Source: an uncultured Prevotella sp.
GTDB lineage: Bacteria > Bacteroidota > Bacteroidia > Bacteroidales > Bacteroidaceae
DNA: 17,511 nucleotides
Direction: 5' to 3'
NCBI GenBank assembly: GCA_900544825.1
Contig: UQWP01000072.1
Span: 1 to 17,511, forward strand
Shown here: positions 1-6,670 of the stretch, in pieces
How the letters are laid out: every line of letters begins with the position of its first letter
How positions within the stretch are numbered: position 1 is the first letter of the stretch
Notes under the pieces: generated by a model
Seen by the model: the letters and a program-made list of their open reading frames with translations, nothing else
What the model was told of the DNA's origin: nothing
The model's database searches: none
Position numbers and translations under genes: made by a program

Positions 1-10
1 ACATGAAAAT

Positions 11-45
11 AGGAGATAAACACCTATGATTAGTGTTTACCTCCT
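11..45. other. 13-bp hairpin at the window's left edge
   Basis: Arms AGGAGATAAACAC (11-23) and GTGTTTACCTCCT (33-45) pair over 13 positions with one mismatch around a 9-nt loop. No T-run follows on the plus strand; the minus strand has only ATTTT after it. It could be the terminator of a gene lying left of the window, or a regulatory hairpin ahead of the symporter promoter. The sequence does not decide between these. Confidence 0.45.
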
Positions 46-111
46 ACTCGATTATACCCCTTGATGTCACTCTTCACTCCTCTCCTATATGTTATTTCTT
101 TGTTAAGTTAT

Positions 112-132
112 GGAAATAATTTTGTTATTTCC
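112..132. promoter_or_regulatory. palindromic candidate operator over the -33 box
   Basis: GGAAATAA (112-119) and TTATTTCC (125-132) are a perfect 8-bp inverted repeat whose 5-nt centre is the -33 element. A third half-site copy, TTATTTC, lies at 92-98. A dimeric repressor bound here would block sigma contact. The binding protein is unknown, so the operator role is an inference from symmetry and position. Confidence 0.45.
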
Positions 133-151
133 TTAAATTACTGTACCTTTG
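121..151 (+). promoter_or_regulatory. Bacteroidota-type promoter of the symporter-pepO operon
   Basis: A -33 element TTTG (121-124) and a -7 element TACCTTTG (144-151, consensus TAnnTTTG) are separated by 19 nt, the expected spacing for the Bacteroidota primary sigma factor. Transcription should begin near 157, giving a leader of about 22 nt before the ATG at 179. Confidence 0.8.
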
Positions 152-178
152 CAACGAAAATAAAGATATAAGAGAAAA

Positions 179-1615
179 ATGATTATCATCATCACGATTT
201 TGGCATACTTCTGCGTGCTGTTGCTCTTCAGTCATATTACGGCAAGGCGTACCAGCAGCAATGAAACTTTCTATAGGGCGAACAGGCGTTCGCCTTGGTA
301 TATGGTGGCTTTCGGAATGGTGGGCGCCTCTATCTCGGGCATCACCTTCGTGAGTGTGCCGGGTATGGTGATGAAGACTGATATGACCTATCTGCAGATG
401 TGCATCGGCTTTATCCTGGGCTACTTCCTGGTAGGTTTTCTCCTGCTGCCTATCTACTACCGATATAATCTCACTACCATCTACAGCTATCTGCAGCAGC
501 GATTGGGCGAACGTTCCTACAAGACGGGTGCTTCGTTCTTTCTGTTGTCGAAGATGACGGGAGCGGCAGTCCGCTTTTTCGTAGTCTGCATTCTGTTGCA
601 GCGGTTCGTGCTCGATGGAGTGGGAGTTCCGTTCTGGGTGACGGTGCCTGTGATGGTGATGCTCATCTGGCTCTATACCCGCAAGGGTGGCATCAAGACG
701 CTGGTGTGGACGGATTCCTTCCAGACTACCTGTATGTTTGCTGCGCTCATCCTGATCATCTATCATGTGGTGGCAGCCTTGGGAATGACGCCATCTGAGG
801 CCATCACGGCAATCGTCCACGACTGTCATTCGCGCATCTTCGTCTTTGACGACTGGATGTCGAAGCAGAATTTCTGGAAGCAGTTCCTGAGCGGCGTGTT
901 CGTGGTGATCGTGATGACGGGATTGGATCAGGATATGATGCAGAAGAATCTTACCTGCAAGTCGCTTCGTGAAGCGCAGAAGGATGTCTGTACCTATGGT
1001 TTCGCCTTTGTGCCTGCCAATCTGCTTTTCCTGAGTCTGGGTGTTTTGCTGATGATGCTGGCACAGAAGCAGGGTGTGGCGCTGCCGCAGGCTCCGGATG
1101 ATCTGTTGCCGATGTTTGCAGCATCGGGAGCGATGGGAACTCTTGTAGTGGTACTGTTCACCATCGGTATCGTGGCGGCGAGCTTTTCGAGTGCCGATTC
1201 GGCATTGACCGCGATTACTACGAGTCTATGTGTGGATATTCTGGGCAAGAAGGATGATGTGAAGCTTCGCAAGCGTATGCATCTGCTGGTGGCTTTCATC
1301 TTCATGCTCTTCATCATCGCTTTCAAGGCAATCAATTCTACGAGTGTGATAGATGCCATCTACATCCTCTGCTCTTATACCTATGGTCCGCTGTTGGGCT
1401 TGTTTGCCTTCAGTCTGCTCACCAAGCGTCAGGTAAACGACCGCTGGTCGCCATGGGTCTGCATCGCCAGTCCGCTCATCTGCTTCGCCATTGATACCCT
1501 TACCTCGCAGTTTACGGGTTATAAGTTCGGCTATGAGCTTCTGATGTTGAATGGCGCCCTGACATTTGCAGGTCTCGCCCTTAGTAAAAAAGAAACAGTT
1601 AAATACAAACAATAA
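179..1615 (+). CDS. sodium:solute symporter (SSS family)
   Basis: A 478-residue inner-membrane protein, predicted to couple sodium uptake to import of an organic solute. It is hydrophobic throughout, with about 12-13 membrane spans. The unwound first core helix is visible as MVGASISGITFVSVPG (about residues 47-62). The helix carrying the second sodium site reads SFSSADSALTA, with S337/S338 matching the paired serines known in vSGLT. The start at 179 follows a promoter and short leader with no clear ribosome binding site, as is usual in this phylum. Its stop overlaps the pepO start by one base, so the two are probably co-transcribed and translationally coupled. The substrate cannot be read from the sequence; pairing with a secreted peptidase hints at amino acids or peptides, but sugars or sialic acid are equally common substrates for the family. 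Confidence 0.9.
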   Translation: MIIIITILAYFCVLLLFSHITARRTSSNETFYRANRRSPWYMVAFGMVGASISGITFVSVPGMVMKTDMTYLQMCIGFILGYFLVGFLLLPIYYRYNLTTIYSYLQQRLGERSYKTGASFFLLSKMTGAAVRFFVVCILLQRFVLDGVGVPFWVTVPVMVMLIWLYTRKGGIKTLVWTDSFQTTCMFAALILIIYHVVAALGMTPSEAITAIVHDCHSRIFVFDDWMSKQNFWKQFLSGVFVVIVMTGLDQDMMQKNLTCKSLREAQKDVCTYGFAFVPANLLFLSLGVLLMMLAQKQGVALPQAPDDLLPMFAASGAMGTLVVVLFTIGIVAASFSSADSALTAITTSLCVDILGKKDDVKLRKRMHLLVAFIFMLFIIAFKAINSTSVIDAIYILCSYTYGPLLGLFAFSLLTKRQVNDRWSPWVCIASPLICFAIDTLTSQFTGYKFGYELLMLNGALTFAGLALSKKETVKYKQ

Positions 1616-3642
1616 TGAAAACAAAAGTATTATTCGCAGCATTGTTGCTCAGTGCAACAACAGCTTTTGCCCAGCAGGAAAAGTTGGGCTCCGGTATTGA
1701 CAAGACCAACATGGACTTGACCATCAAGCCGGGAAATGATTTCTATCGTTATGCCGCAGGCAACTGGATGAAGAATCATCCACTCGATGCCGAGCATACC
1801 GACAATGGTGCTTTCACCGATCTCTTTGAGCAGAACCAGAAGCGCATCCAGAACATCATCCTCGAGTATGCTTCCAAGCCACAGCAGAAGGGTTCACTCG
1901 GACAGAAGATCGGTTCGCTCTATAACCTCCGAATGGACAGCGTTCGTCTGAACAAGGAGGGATGGGCACCTATCAAGCCAACTCTCGACCGCATCGCAGC
2001 CATCAAGGACCGCAGAGAGTACCAGCTTGTTACCGCTCAGCTCGATTTCCGTGGCGAGGGTACAATGATGTATGGCATCGGTGTGGGCGCTGACCTTCGT
2101 GATGCTGCCAACAACCTCGTTGAGGTAGGACAGAGTGGTCTCGGTCTTGGTGTACGCGATTACTATGTAAACGATGACGAGCAGACCAAGAAGATTCGTG
2201 ATGCATACAAGGCTTATATGAAGAAGCTCTTCCAGATGGTAGGCAACGACGAGGCTACCGCCCAGAAGAAGATGGAGGCAGTGATGGCTATCGAGACCCG
2301 CATCGCCAAGGCAAGCTATAGCCAGGTACAGCTCCGCGACATCGACAAGAACTATCACAAGATGACCTACAACCAGCTCGTGCTCGATTATCCTGGCATC
2401 GACTGGGGCAACGTGTTCCTGGCATCCGGTTTCCCTGCTTTCAAGGAAATTTGCGTGGGTCAGCCTGAGCCAATCCACGAGGTAGAGAAGATTCTCGCAG
2501 AGACCTCTCTGGATGATTTGAAGACATACGCAGAGATCAAGGTGATTTCTGGTGCAACCAGCGTATTGAGCGATGATTTCCGTGCCGTATCCTTCGAGTT
2601 GAGCAAGGTAATGAGTGGTGTTCAGCAGGACCGTCCTCGCTGGAAGCGTGCCGTAAGTACTGTGAGCGGCGTGTTGGGCGAGGCTATCGGAAAGATCTAC
2701 GTAGAGAAGTACTTCCCAGAGAGCAGTAAGAAGCGTATGCTCGACCTGGTTCACAATCTCCAGACTGCGCTTTCTCAGCGCATCGATGAGGCTACCTGGA
2801 TGAGTGCTGCTACCAAGGCACAGGCTAAGGATAAGCTGGAGAACTTCATCATCAAGATCGGCTATCCTGACAAGTGGAAGGACTATAGCGGATTGCAGGT
2901 AGATGACAGTCTTTCTCTCTACGAGAATATGGCAAATATCTCTGAGTTCTTTACCAAGGATGCCATCGCCCGCAAGGTGAACAAGCCGGTAGATAAGACT
3001 GAGTGGGGAATGACTCCTCAGACTATCAATGCTTATTATAACCCAACTACCAACGAGATCTGCTTCCCTGCTGCTATTCTCCAGCCTCCATTCTTCGACC
3101 CTACAGCCGATGATGCGATGAACTATGGTGGTATCGGTGGTGTAATCGGTCATGAGATGAGCCACGGCTTTGACGATCAGGGTAGCCAGTTTGACAAGAC
3201 CGGTAACCAGAACAACTGGTGGACTGCTGCTGACAAGAAGAACTTCGAGTCTCGCACCAAGATCCTGGTTGATCATTTCAACAAGATTGAGTTGGCTGGC
3301 AAGAAGGTAAACGGTCAGATGACCCTGGGTGAGAATATCGGTGACAACGGTGGTTTGAACATCGCTTTCCGTGCACTTCAGAATGTGATGAAGACTGAGA
3401 AGTTGGGTGTGAAGGATGGATTTACTCCAGAGCAGCGCTTCTTCCTGGCATGGGCTCGTGTATGGGCAGGTAATGCCCGTCCTGAGTACCTGCAGTATCT
3501 GATGACCGTGGATGTTCACTCTCCAAACGAGGCTCGTGTGAACGGTGCCCTCCCAATGGTGGATTCATGGTATAAGGCATTCAACATCAAGAAGAGTGAC
3601 AAGCTCTTTGTTCCTAAGAACAAGCGTGCACATATCTGGTAA
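1615..3642 (+). CDS. pepO: M13 family zinc endopeptidase, neprilysin-like, secreted
   Basis: A 675-residue metallopeptidase that cuts oligopeptides, probably in the periplasm or on the cell surface. Residues 1-20 are a signal peptide (MKTKVLFAALLLSATTAFA, then QQ). The N-terminal M13 domain covers about residues 30-430. The catalytic domain shows NAYYN (472-476, substrate binding), the zinc motif HEMSH (H513, E514, H517) and ENIGD (third zinc ligand E573, with D577). The C-terminus ends in an aromatic residue (RAHIW), as in neprilysins. Length and motif order are normal for bacterial PepO. The ATG shares its A with the stop codon of the symporter (TAATG), and no separate promoter is seen. An intrinsic terminator follows 7 nt after the stop. 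I infer a nutritional peptidase role, with the symporter importing a product. Confidence 0.95.
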   Translation: MKTKVLFAALLLSATTAFAQQEKLGSGIDKTNMDLTIKPGNDFYRYAAGNWMKNHPLDAEHTDNGAFTDLFEQNQKRIQNIILEYASKPQQKGSLGQKIGSLYNLRMDSVRLNKEGWAPIKPTLDRIAAIKDRREYQLVTAQLDFRGEGTMMYGIGVGADLRDAANNLVEVGQSGLGLGVRDYYVNDDEQTKKIRDAYKAYMKKLFQMVGNDEATAQKKMEAVMAIETRIAKASYSQVQLRDIDKNYHKMTYNQLVLDYPGIDWGNVFLASGFPAFKEICVGQPEPIHEVEKILAETSLDDLKTYAEIKVISGATSVLSDDFRAVSFELSKVMSGVQQDRPRWKRAVSTVSGVLGEAIGKIYVEKYFPESSKKRMLDLVHNLQTALSQRIDEATWMSAATKAQAKDKLENFIIKIGYPDKWKDYSGLQVDDSLSLYENMANISEFFTKDAIARKVNKPVDKTEWGMTPQTINAYYNPTTNEICFPAAILQPPFFDPTADDAMNYGGIGGVIGHEMSHGFDDQGSQFDKTGNQNNWWTAADKKNFESRTKILVDHFNKIELAGKKVNGQMTLGENIGDNGGLNIAFRALQNVMKTEKLGVKDGFTPEQRFFLAWARVWAGNARPEYLQYLMTVDVHSPNEARVNGALPMVDSWYKAFNIKKSDKLFVPKNKRAHIW

Positions 3643-3648
3643 AAACAT

Positions 3649-3688
3649 AAAAAAGTCTTGCAGGCACATTGGCTTGCAAGACTTTTTT
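3649..3688. terminator. bidirectional intrinsic terminator
   Basis: GTCTTGCA (3655-3662) pairs perfectly with TGCAAGAC (3675-3682). The stem is flanked by six A on the left and seven T on the right, so it ends in a U-run on either strand. It lies between the convergent pepO and DMT permease genes and can end both transcripts. Confidence 0.88.
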
Positions 3689-3728
3689 TATGCTTGTTGC
3701 TTTCTTTGCAGAAAGCTCTCCATACTGT

Positions 3729-4646
3729 TTATTTTGTTCCGAAATAGAGGAACAGCATTCCAAGTAATACGAGGAGAAGATCCACGAACTTCGCCTTGAG
3801 GTTCTTCTCGTGGAAGATGGCTGCTCCGAAGAGGAAGCTGACGATGACAGAACCGCGGCGAATCATGCTCACGATACTGATCATGGCGCCAGGCAGACTC
3901 AGAGCGTAGAAATAAACGAAGTCGGCAGCCGAGAGGAAGATGCTGATGAAGATAATGCTCCAGTGCCAATGAAATGGGGTGGAGTTCTTCTTTGTTGGCC
4001 ACCAGATCATCAGGAGCATGGCTCCCATGAGGAAACACTGGTAGATATTGTACCAGCTCTGTACGATCATTCTGTCCAATCCCACACCGCCATTCTCAGG
4101 TGGAGCCATCAGATACTTATCGTAGAGACCACTCACGGCACCGAGTACGGCAGCCAGTACGATGAAGTAGATCCACTTGTTGTGCTTGAAGTCGATGCCC
4201 TCCTTCTTTCCGCTGCGCGAAAGCATGGCAAAGGAGATAATGGCAAGGATGACACCAATCCACTGGTAGAGGTTGAGTACCTCACCGTAAACCAGCAGGG
4301 CACCCACGAGTGTCATCACCGGACGGGTGGCATTGATAGGTCCCACGATGGTGAGCGGCAGATGCTTCATGCCGAAATAACCGAAAATCCAACTGCTCAA
4401 TACGATGAAACTCTTGAGCACGATGTACTTGTGAACTTCCCATCCGCCTTCGGCTACATGGAACATCGTTCCATCCAGCGAATTTCCTGTATAGCTCAAG
4501 ATGATGAACGGCAGGAAGATGAGCGATGAGAAAAACGTGTTCAGAAAGAGCACGGGAATCACTGCGTTACCTGAAAGCGCCTTCTTCTTGAAGGCATCAT
4601 AGAATCCCAGCATCGCTGCTGAGAGAAATGCTAATACTAACCACAT
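3729..4646 (-). CDS. EamA/DMT superfamily permease
   Basis: A hydrophobic protein of 305 residues from the preferred start, with about ten membrane helices in two EamA-like halves, the second beginning near a charged loop (SRSGKKEGIDFKHNKW). This matches the drug/metabolite transporter fold (EamA type) of inner-membrane exporters or importers; the substrate is unknown. The frame stays open to an ATG at 4667, but the seven extra residues (MVKVQSN) are encoded by a heptamer repeat that also occurs elsewhere outside genes. The ATG at 4646 (MWLVLAFLSAAMLGFYDAF) opens directly into the first helix and is the better start. No TAnnTTTG box is visible upstream, so transcription probably reads through from truA across the repeat region. 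The shared terminator at 3649-3688 closes the unit. Confidence 0.85.
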   Translation of the reverse strand: MWLVLAFLSAAMLGFYDAFKKKALSGNAVIPVLFLNTFFSSLIFLPFIILSYTGNSLDGTMFHVAEGGWEVHKYIVLKSFIVLSSWIFGYFGMKHLPLTIVGPINATRPVMTLVGALLVYGEVLNLYQWIGVILAIISFAMLSRSGKKEGIDFKHNKWIYFIVLAAVLGAVSGLYDKYLMAPPENGGVGLDRMIVQSWYNIYQCFLMGAMLLMIWWPTKKNSTPFHWHWSIIFISIFLSAADFVYFYALSLPGAMISIVSMIRRGSVIVSFLFGAAIFHEKNLKAKFVDLLLVLLGMLFLYFGTK

Positions 4647-4649
4647 ATT

Positions 4650-4680
4650 ACTTTGAACTTTGACCATTGAACTTTATGAT
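4650..4680 (+). repeat. heptamer array, copy A
   Basis: After AC come three 7-mers, TTTGAAC, TTTGACC and ATTGAAC, closed by TTTATGAT (4673-4680). It sits 3 nt upstream of the preferred DMT permease start and supplies a spurious upstream ATG at 4667. The closing octamer is shared by all four copies in this window. Confidence 0.85.
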
Positions 4681-4681
4681 T

Positions 4682-4719
4682 ACTTTGAACTTTGAACTTT
4701 GACCATTGAACTTTATGAT
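4682..4719 (+). repeat. heptamer array, copy B
   Basis: AC followed by TTTGAAC, TTTGAAC, TTTGACC, ATTGAAC and the terminal TTTATGAT (4712-4719). It is copy A plus one extra heptamer and lies in direct tandem with it, one base apart. It is inverted relative to copy C at 4763-4793. Confidence 0.85.
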
Positions 4720-4762
4720 ATGTCTTGTCTTGCAACATATAGGATTATAGCCTATTATACTA

Positions 4763-4793
4763 ATCATAAAGTTCAAAGTTCAATGTTCAAAGT
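4763..4793 (-). repeat. heptamer array, copy C, carrying the truA stop codon
   Basis: Read on the minus strand: AC, TTTGAAC, ATTGAAC, TTTGAAC, TTTATGAT. The first heptamer supplies the last leucine codon (CTT) and stop codon (TGA) of truA. Together with copy B it makes a large inverted repeat around a 43-nt centre that itself holds ATAGG/CCTAT. Confidence 0.85.
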
Positions 4794-5527
4794 CCCATGT
4801 ACCCCACGTCTTCTAGGAACAATGCATTGCCTGGCATGCTTTCGCCCGCATCACTGCGGCTTCCGTTGTGCAGGATATCGAGAAACTGCTCCATCGTGAT
4901 CTTGCCCCTGCCTACATCAATGAGGGTGCCCACTACGGCACGCACCATATTTCGGAGAAAACGGTTGGCGGTAATCTCGAAATACCAGGTGGTAGGGGAG
5001 GTCTGAACCCATCGGGCTGCCGACACATGGCAGATGGTGGTCTTATTGTCGCCACCAGCCTTGCAGAAGGCTGCGTAGTCTTCGTGCTGAAGAAAATACT
5101 TCGCCGCCTCATTCATTTTTTCGAAATCGAGGGGGTAGTTCATCTGCAGGGAATAATGGCGCTCGAAAGGATCCTTCCGGGTATGTATATAATAATGATA
5201 GGTACGCGAGGTAGCTGAGAAGCGGGCGTGCATCTCAGGGTGAACTTCCCGTACTTCATAGACGGCGATGTCGCGAGGCAGAATCCTATTCAGGCGATAT
5301 GCCAGCTGGTCGGGAGCCATCGGCAGTTTTTCGAAATCGAAGTGCGCCGCCATGTTTCGGGCATGCACACCGGTATCGGTTCTTCCTGCACCTACCACCT
5401 CTATCTCCTTTCTGAGAAGGATGGAAAGGGCACGCTGCAACTCCTGCTGCACCGAATTGGCATTGGGCTGAATTTGCCAGCCGTGATAGTTGGTTCCGTC
5501 GTAACCAAAGAATATAAAATATCTCAT
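4787..5527 (-). CDS. truA: tRNA pseudouridine(38-40) synthase
   Basis: A 246-residue cytoplasmic enzyme that isomerises uridine to pseudouridine at positions 38-40 of the tRNA anticodon arm. The N-terminus MRYFIFFGYDGTNYHGWQIQ is a typical TruA opening. The catalytic motif GRTDTGVHA contains the nucleophile D51. The conserved RNA-binding and fold segments TYHYYIH and RFLRNMVRAVVGTL are present, and the length is normal. The gene is transcribed divergently from dapA. The reading frame ends inside a heptamer repeat (copy C), so the last residue (L246) and the stop come from repeat sequence; upstream of that the conserved C-terminal region is intact, so function should not be affected. The downstream DMT permease probably shares the transcript. 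Confidence 0.97.
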   Translation of the reverse strand: MRYFIFFGYDGTNYHGWQIQPNANSVQQELQRALSILLRKEIEVVGAGRTDTGVHARNMAAHFDFEKLPMAPDQLAYRLNRILPRDIAVYEVREVHPEMHARFSATSRTYHYYIHTRKDPFERHYSLQMNYPLDFEKMNEAAKYFLQHEDYAAFCKAGGDNKTTICHVSAARWVQTSPTTWYFEITANRFLRNMVRAVVGTLIDVGRGKITMEQFLDILHNGSRSDAGESMPGNALFLEDVGYMGL

Positions 5528-5549
5528 TGCTTTTCACTTAAAACGGCTG

Positions 5550-5557
5550 CAAAGTTA
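5550..5557 (-). promoter_or_regulatory. -7 box of truA
   Basis: The minus strand reads TAACTTTG, a perfect TAnnTTTG element, 22 nt upstream of the truA ATG. No TTTG is found at the expected -33 distance, so only half of the promoter is supported. The leader would be about 16 nt. Confidence 0.55.
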
Positions 5558-5638
5558 CTAAAAAAACGTGAAATATGGTATAATAATACAGAATATTTTC
5601 AAAAATGATACAATCTTGAAAGAAAATTCCGATTTTAT

Positions 5639-5669
5639 TTTGCAATATGCTAATAATTGTGTACTTTTG
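5639..5669 (+). promoter_or_regulatory. promoter of dapA
   Basis: TTTG (5639-5642) and TACTTTTG (5662-5669) are separated by 19 nt. The predicted start near 5675 leaves a leader of under 20 nt before the ATG at 5694, too short for a lysine riboswitch. Confidence 0.8.
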
Positions 5670-5693
5670 CCAACGATTTTGTTTATTTAGATT

Positions 5694-6581
5694 ATGGCAC
5701 AGAATATATTTAGGGGCCTTGGTGTTGCCCTCATTACTCCTTTTAAGGCCGATGGTTCGGTAGATTATCAGTCGCTCAAGCGATTGGTAGAGTTCCAAAT
5801 TGACAATGGTGCAGACTTCCTTTGCATCCTTGCAACAACTGGTGAGGCTCCTTGCCTGACCCAGGAAGAGAAAGACAAGATTACAGAATTGGTGAAAGAC
5901 GTGAACAAGGGTCGCGTCAAGATATTGAAATATTGTGGTGGCAACAATACTGCTGCTGTCGTAGAGGAAATCAAGAATTCTGATTGGAGTGGCATCGATG
6001 GAATCCTCAGCATCTGTCCTTATTATAACAAGCCATCACAGGAAGGTTTGTATCAGCACTTCAAGGCAATTGCACAGGTTAGTCCGCTGCCTATCGTACT
6101 TTATAACGTGCCTGGCAGAACCGGTATCAATATGAAGCCGGAAACCACCTGCCGCATTGCCCGCGACTTCCCTAATGTGGTAGCCGTGAAGGAGGCGAGT
6201 GGTAGTTTGGAGCAGGTAGATGAGATTATCAAGAACAAGCCGGATAATTTCGAAGTAATCAGCGGTGATGATGCCCTTACTTTCTCTATGATTGCGAGTG
6301 GTGCTGCCGGTGTGATTTCTGTCATCGGTAATGCCCTACCAAAGGCATTCAGCAGAATGATCCGTCTGGAGTTCCGTGGTGAGTACGAGCCAGCCCGTAA
6401 GATTCATCATTCCTTCACCGAGCTTTACAGCCTTCTCTTCGTAGATGGTAATCCAGCCGGTGTGAAGGCATTGCTCAATGATATGGGCTTCATCGAGAAC
6501 GAGCTGCGCCTGCCGCTGGTTCCTACCCGTATCGCTACCAAGCAGAAGATGAGTGAAATCCTCAGAAGTTTGAATATTTAA
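5694..6581 (+). CDS. dapA: 4-hydroxy-tetrahydrodipicolinate synthase
   Basis: A 295-residue cytoplasmic class I aldolase. It condenses pyruvate with aspartate semialdehyde, the first committed step to diaminopimelate (peptidoglycan) and lysine. The pyruvate-binding TTGE motif is at 48-51. The proton-relay tyrosine is Y137 in LYNVPGRTG, with R142 binding the substrate carboxylate. The Schiff-base lysine is K166 in VAVKEASGS. The PYYNKP loop carries the second active-site tyrosine. These match E. coli T44/T45, Y133, R138 and K161. Length is typical. It is expressed from its own promoter, divergent from truA; the next gene on the same strand (AraC type) lies beyond a 66-bp palindrome. Homologous N-acetylneuraminate lyases share the fold, but the DapA-type motifs favour this call. 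Confidence 0.95.
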   Translation: MAQNIFRGLGVALITPFKADGSVDYQSLKRLVEFQIDNGADFLCILATTGEAPCLTQEEKDKITELVKDVNKGRVKILKYCGGNNTAAVVEEIKNSDWSGIDGILSICPYYNKPSQEGLYQHFKAIAQVSPLPIVLYNVPGRTGINMKPETTCRIARDFPNVVAVKEASGSLEQVDEIIKNKPDNFEVISGDDALTFSMIASGAAGVISVIGNALPKAFSRMIRLEFRGEYEPARKIHHSFTELYSLLFVDGNPAGVKALLNDMGFIENELRLPLVPTRIATKQKMSEILRSLNI

Positions 6582-6587
6582 TATATT

Positions 6588-6653
6588 GATTAGTGGTTAG
6601 TTGTTATTGATTATTATGCGCATACAATAATCATTAATAACTAATCACTGATA
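6588..6653. repeat. 66-bp imperfect palindrome between dapA and the AraC gene
   Basis: The arms 6588-6615 and 6626-6653 are 28 nt each and match at 23 positions. The 10-nt centre contains the self-complementary ATGCGCAT, so the symmetry runs almost to the middle. It is AT-rich and built on variants of ATTAGTG, TTAGTT and ATTAAT, and a further TAATTAATCACT-like word lies at 6653-6664. There is no U-run after it, so it is a weak terminator candidate. A dispersed palindromic repeat or an RNA processing site fits better. Confidence 0.75.
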
Positions 6654-6670
6654 ATTAATCACTATATATT

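Noticed and set aside
1894..3519. Long open frame antisense to pepO (about 540 codons)
   Set aside because: A by-product of codon bias in a well-expressed gene; no signature motifs, and pepO is unmistakable.
4650..4793. CRISPR-like array
   Set aside because: Repeat units are 7 nt with no spacers; the pattern is a short tandem repeat.
4763..4793. Heptamer array as the intrinsic terminator of truA
   Set aside because: No GC-rich stem and no U-run; pairing depends on the distant copy B. Kept as a repeat, not as a terminator.
5670..5693. Lysine riboswitch upstream of dapA
   Set aside because: The predicted leader is under 20 nt, far too short for the lysine aptamer.
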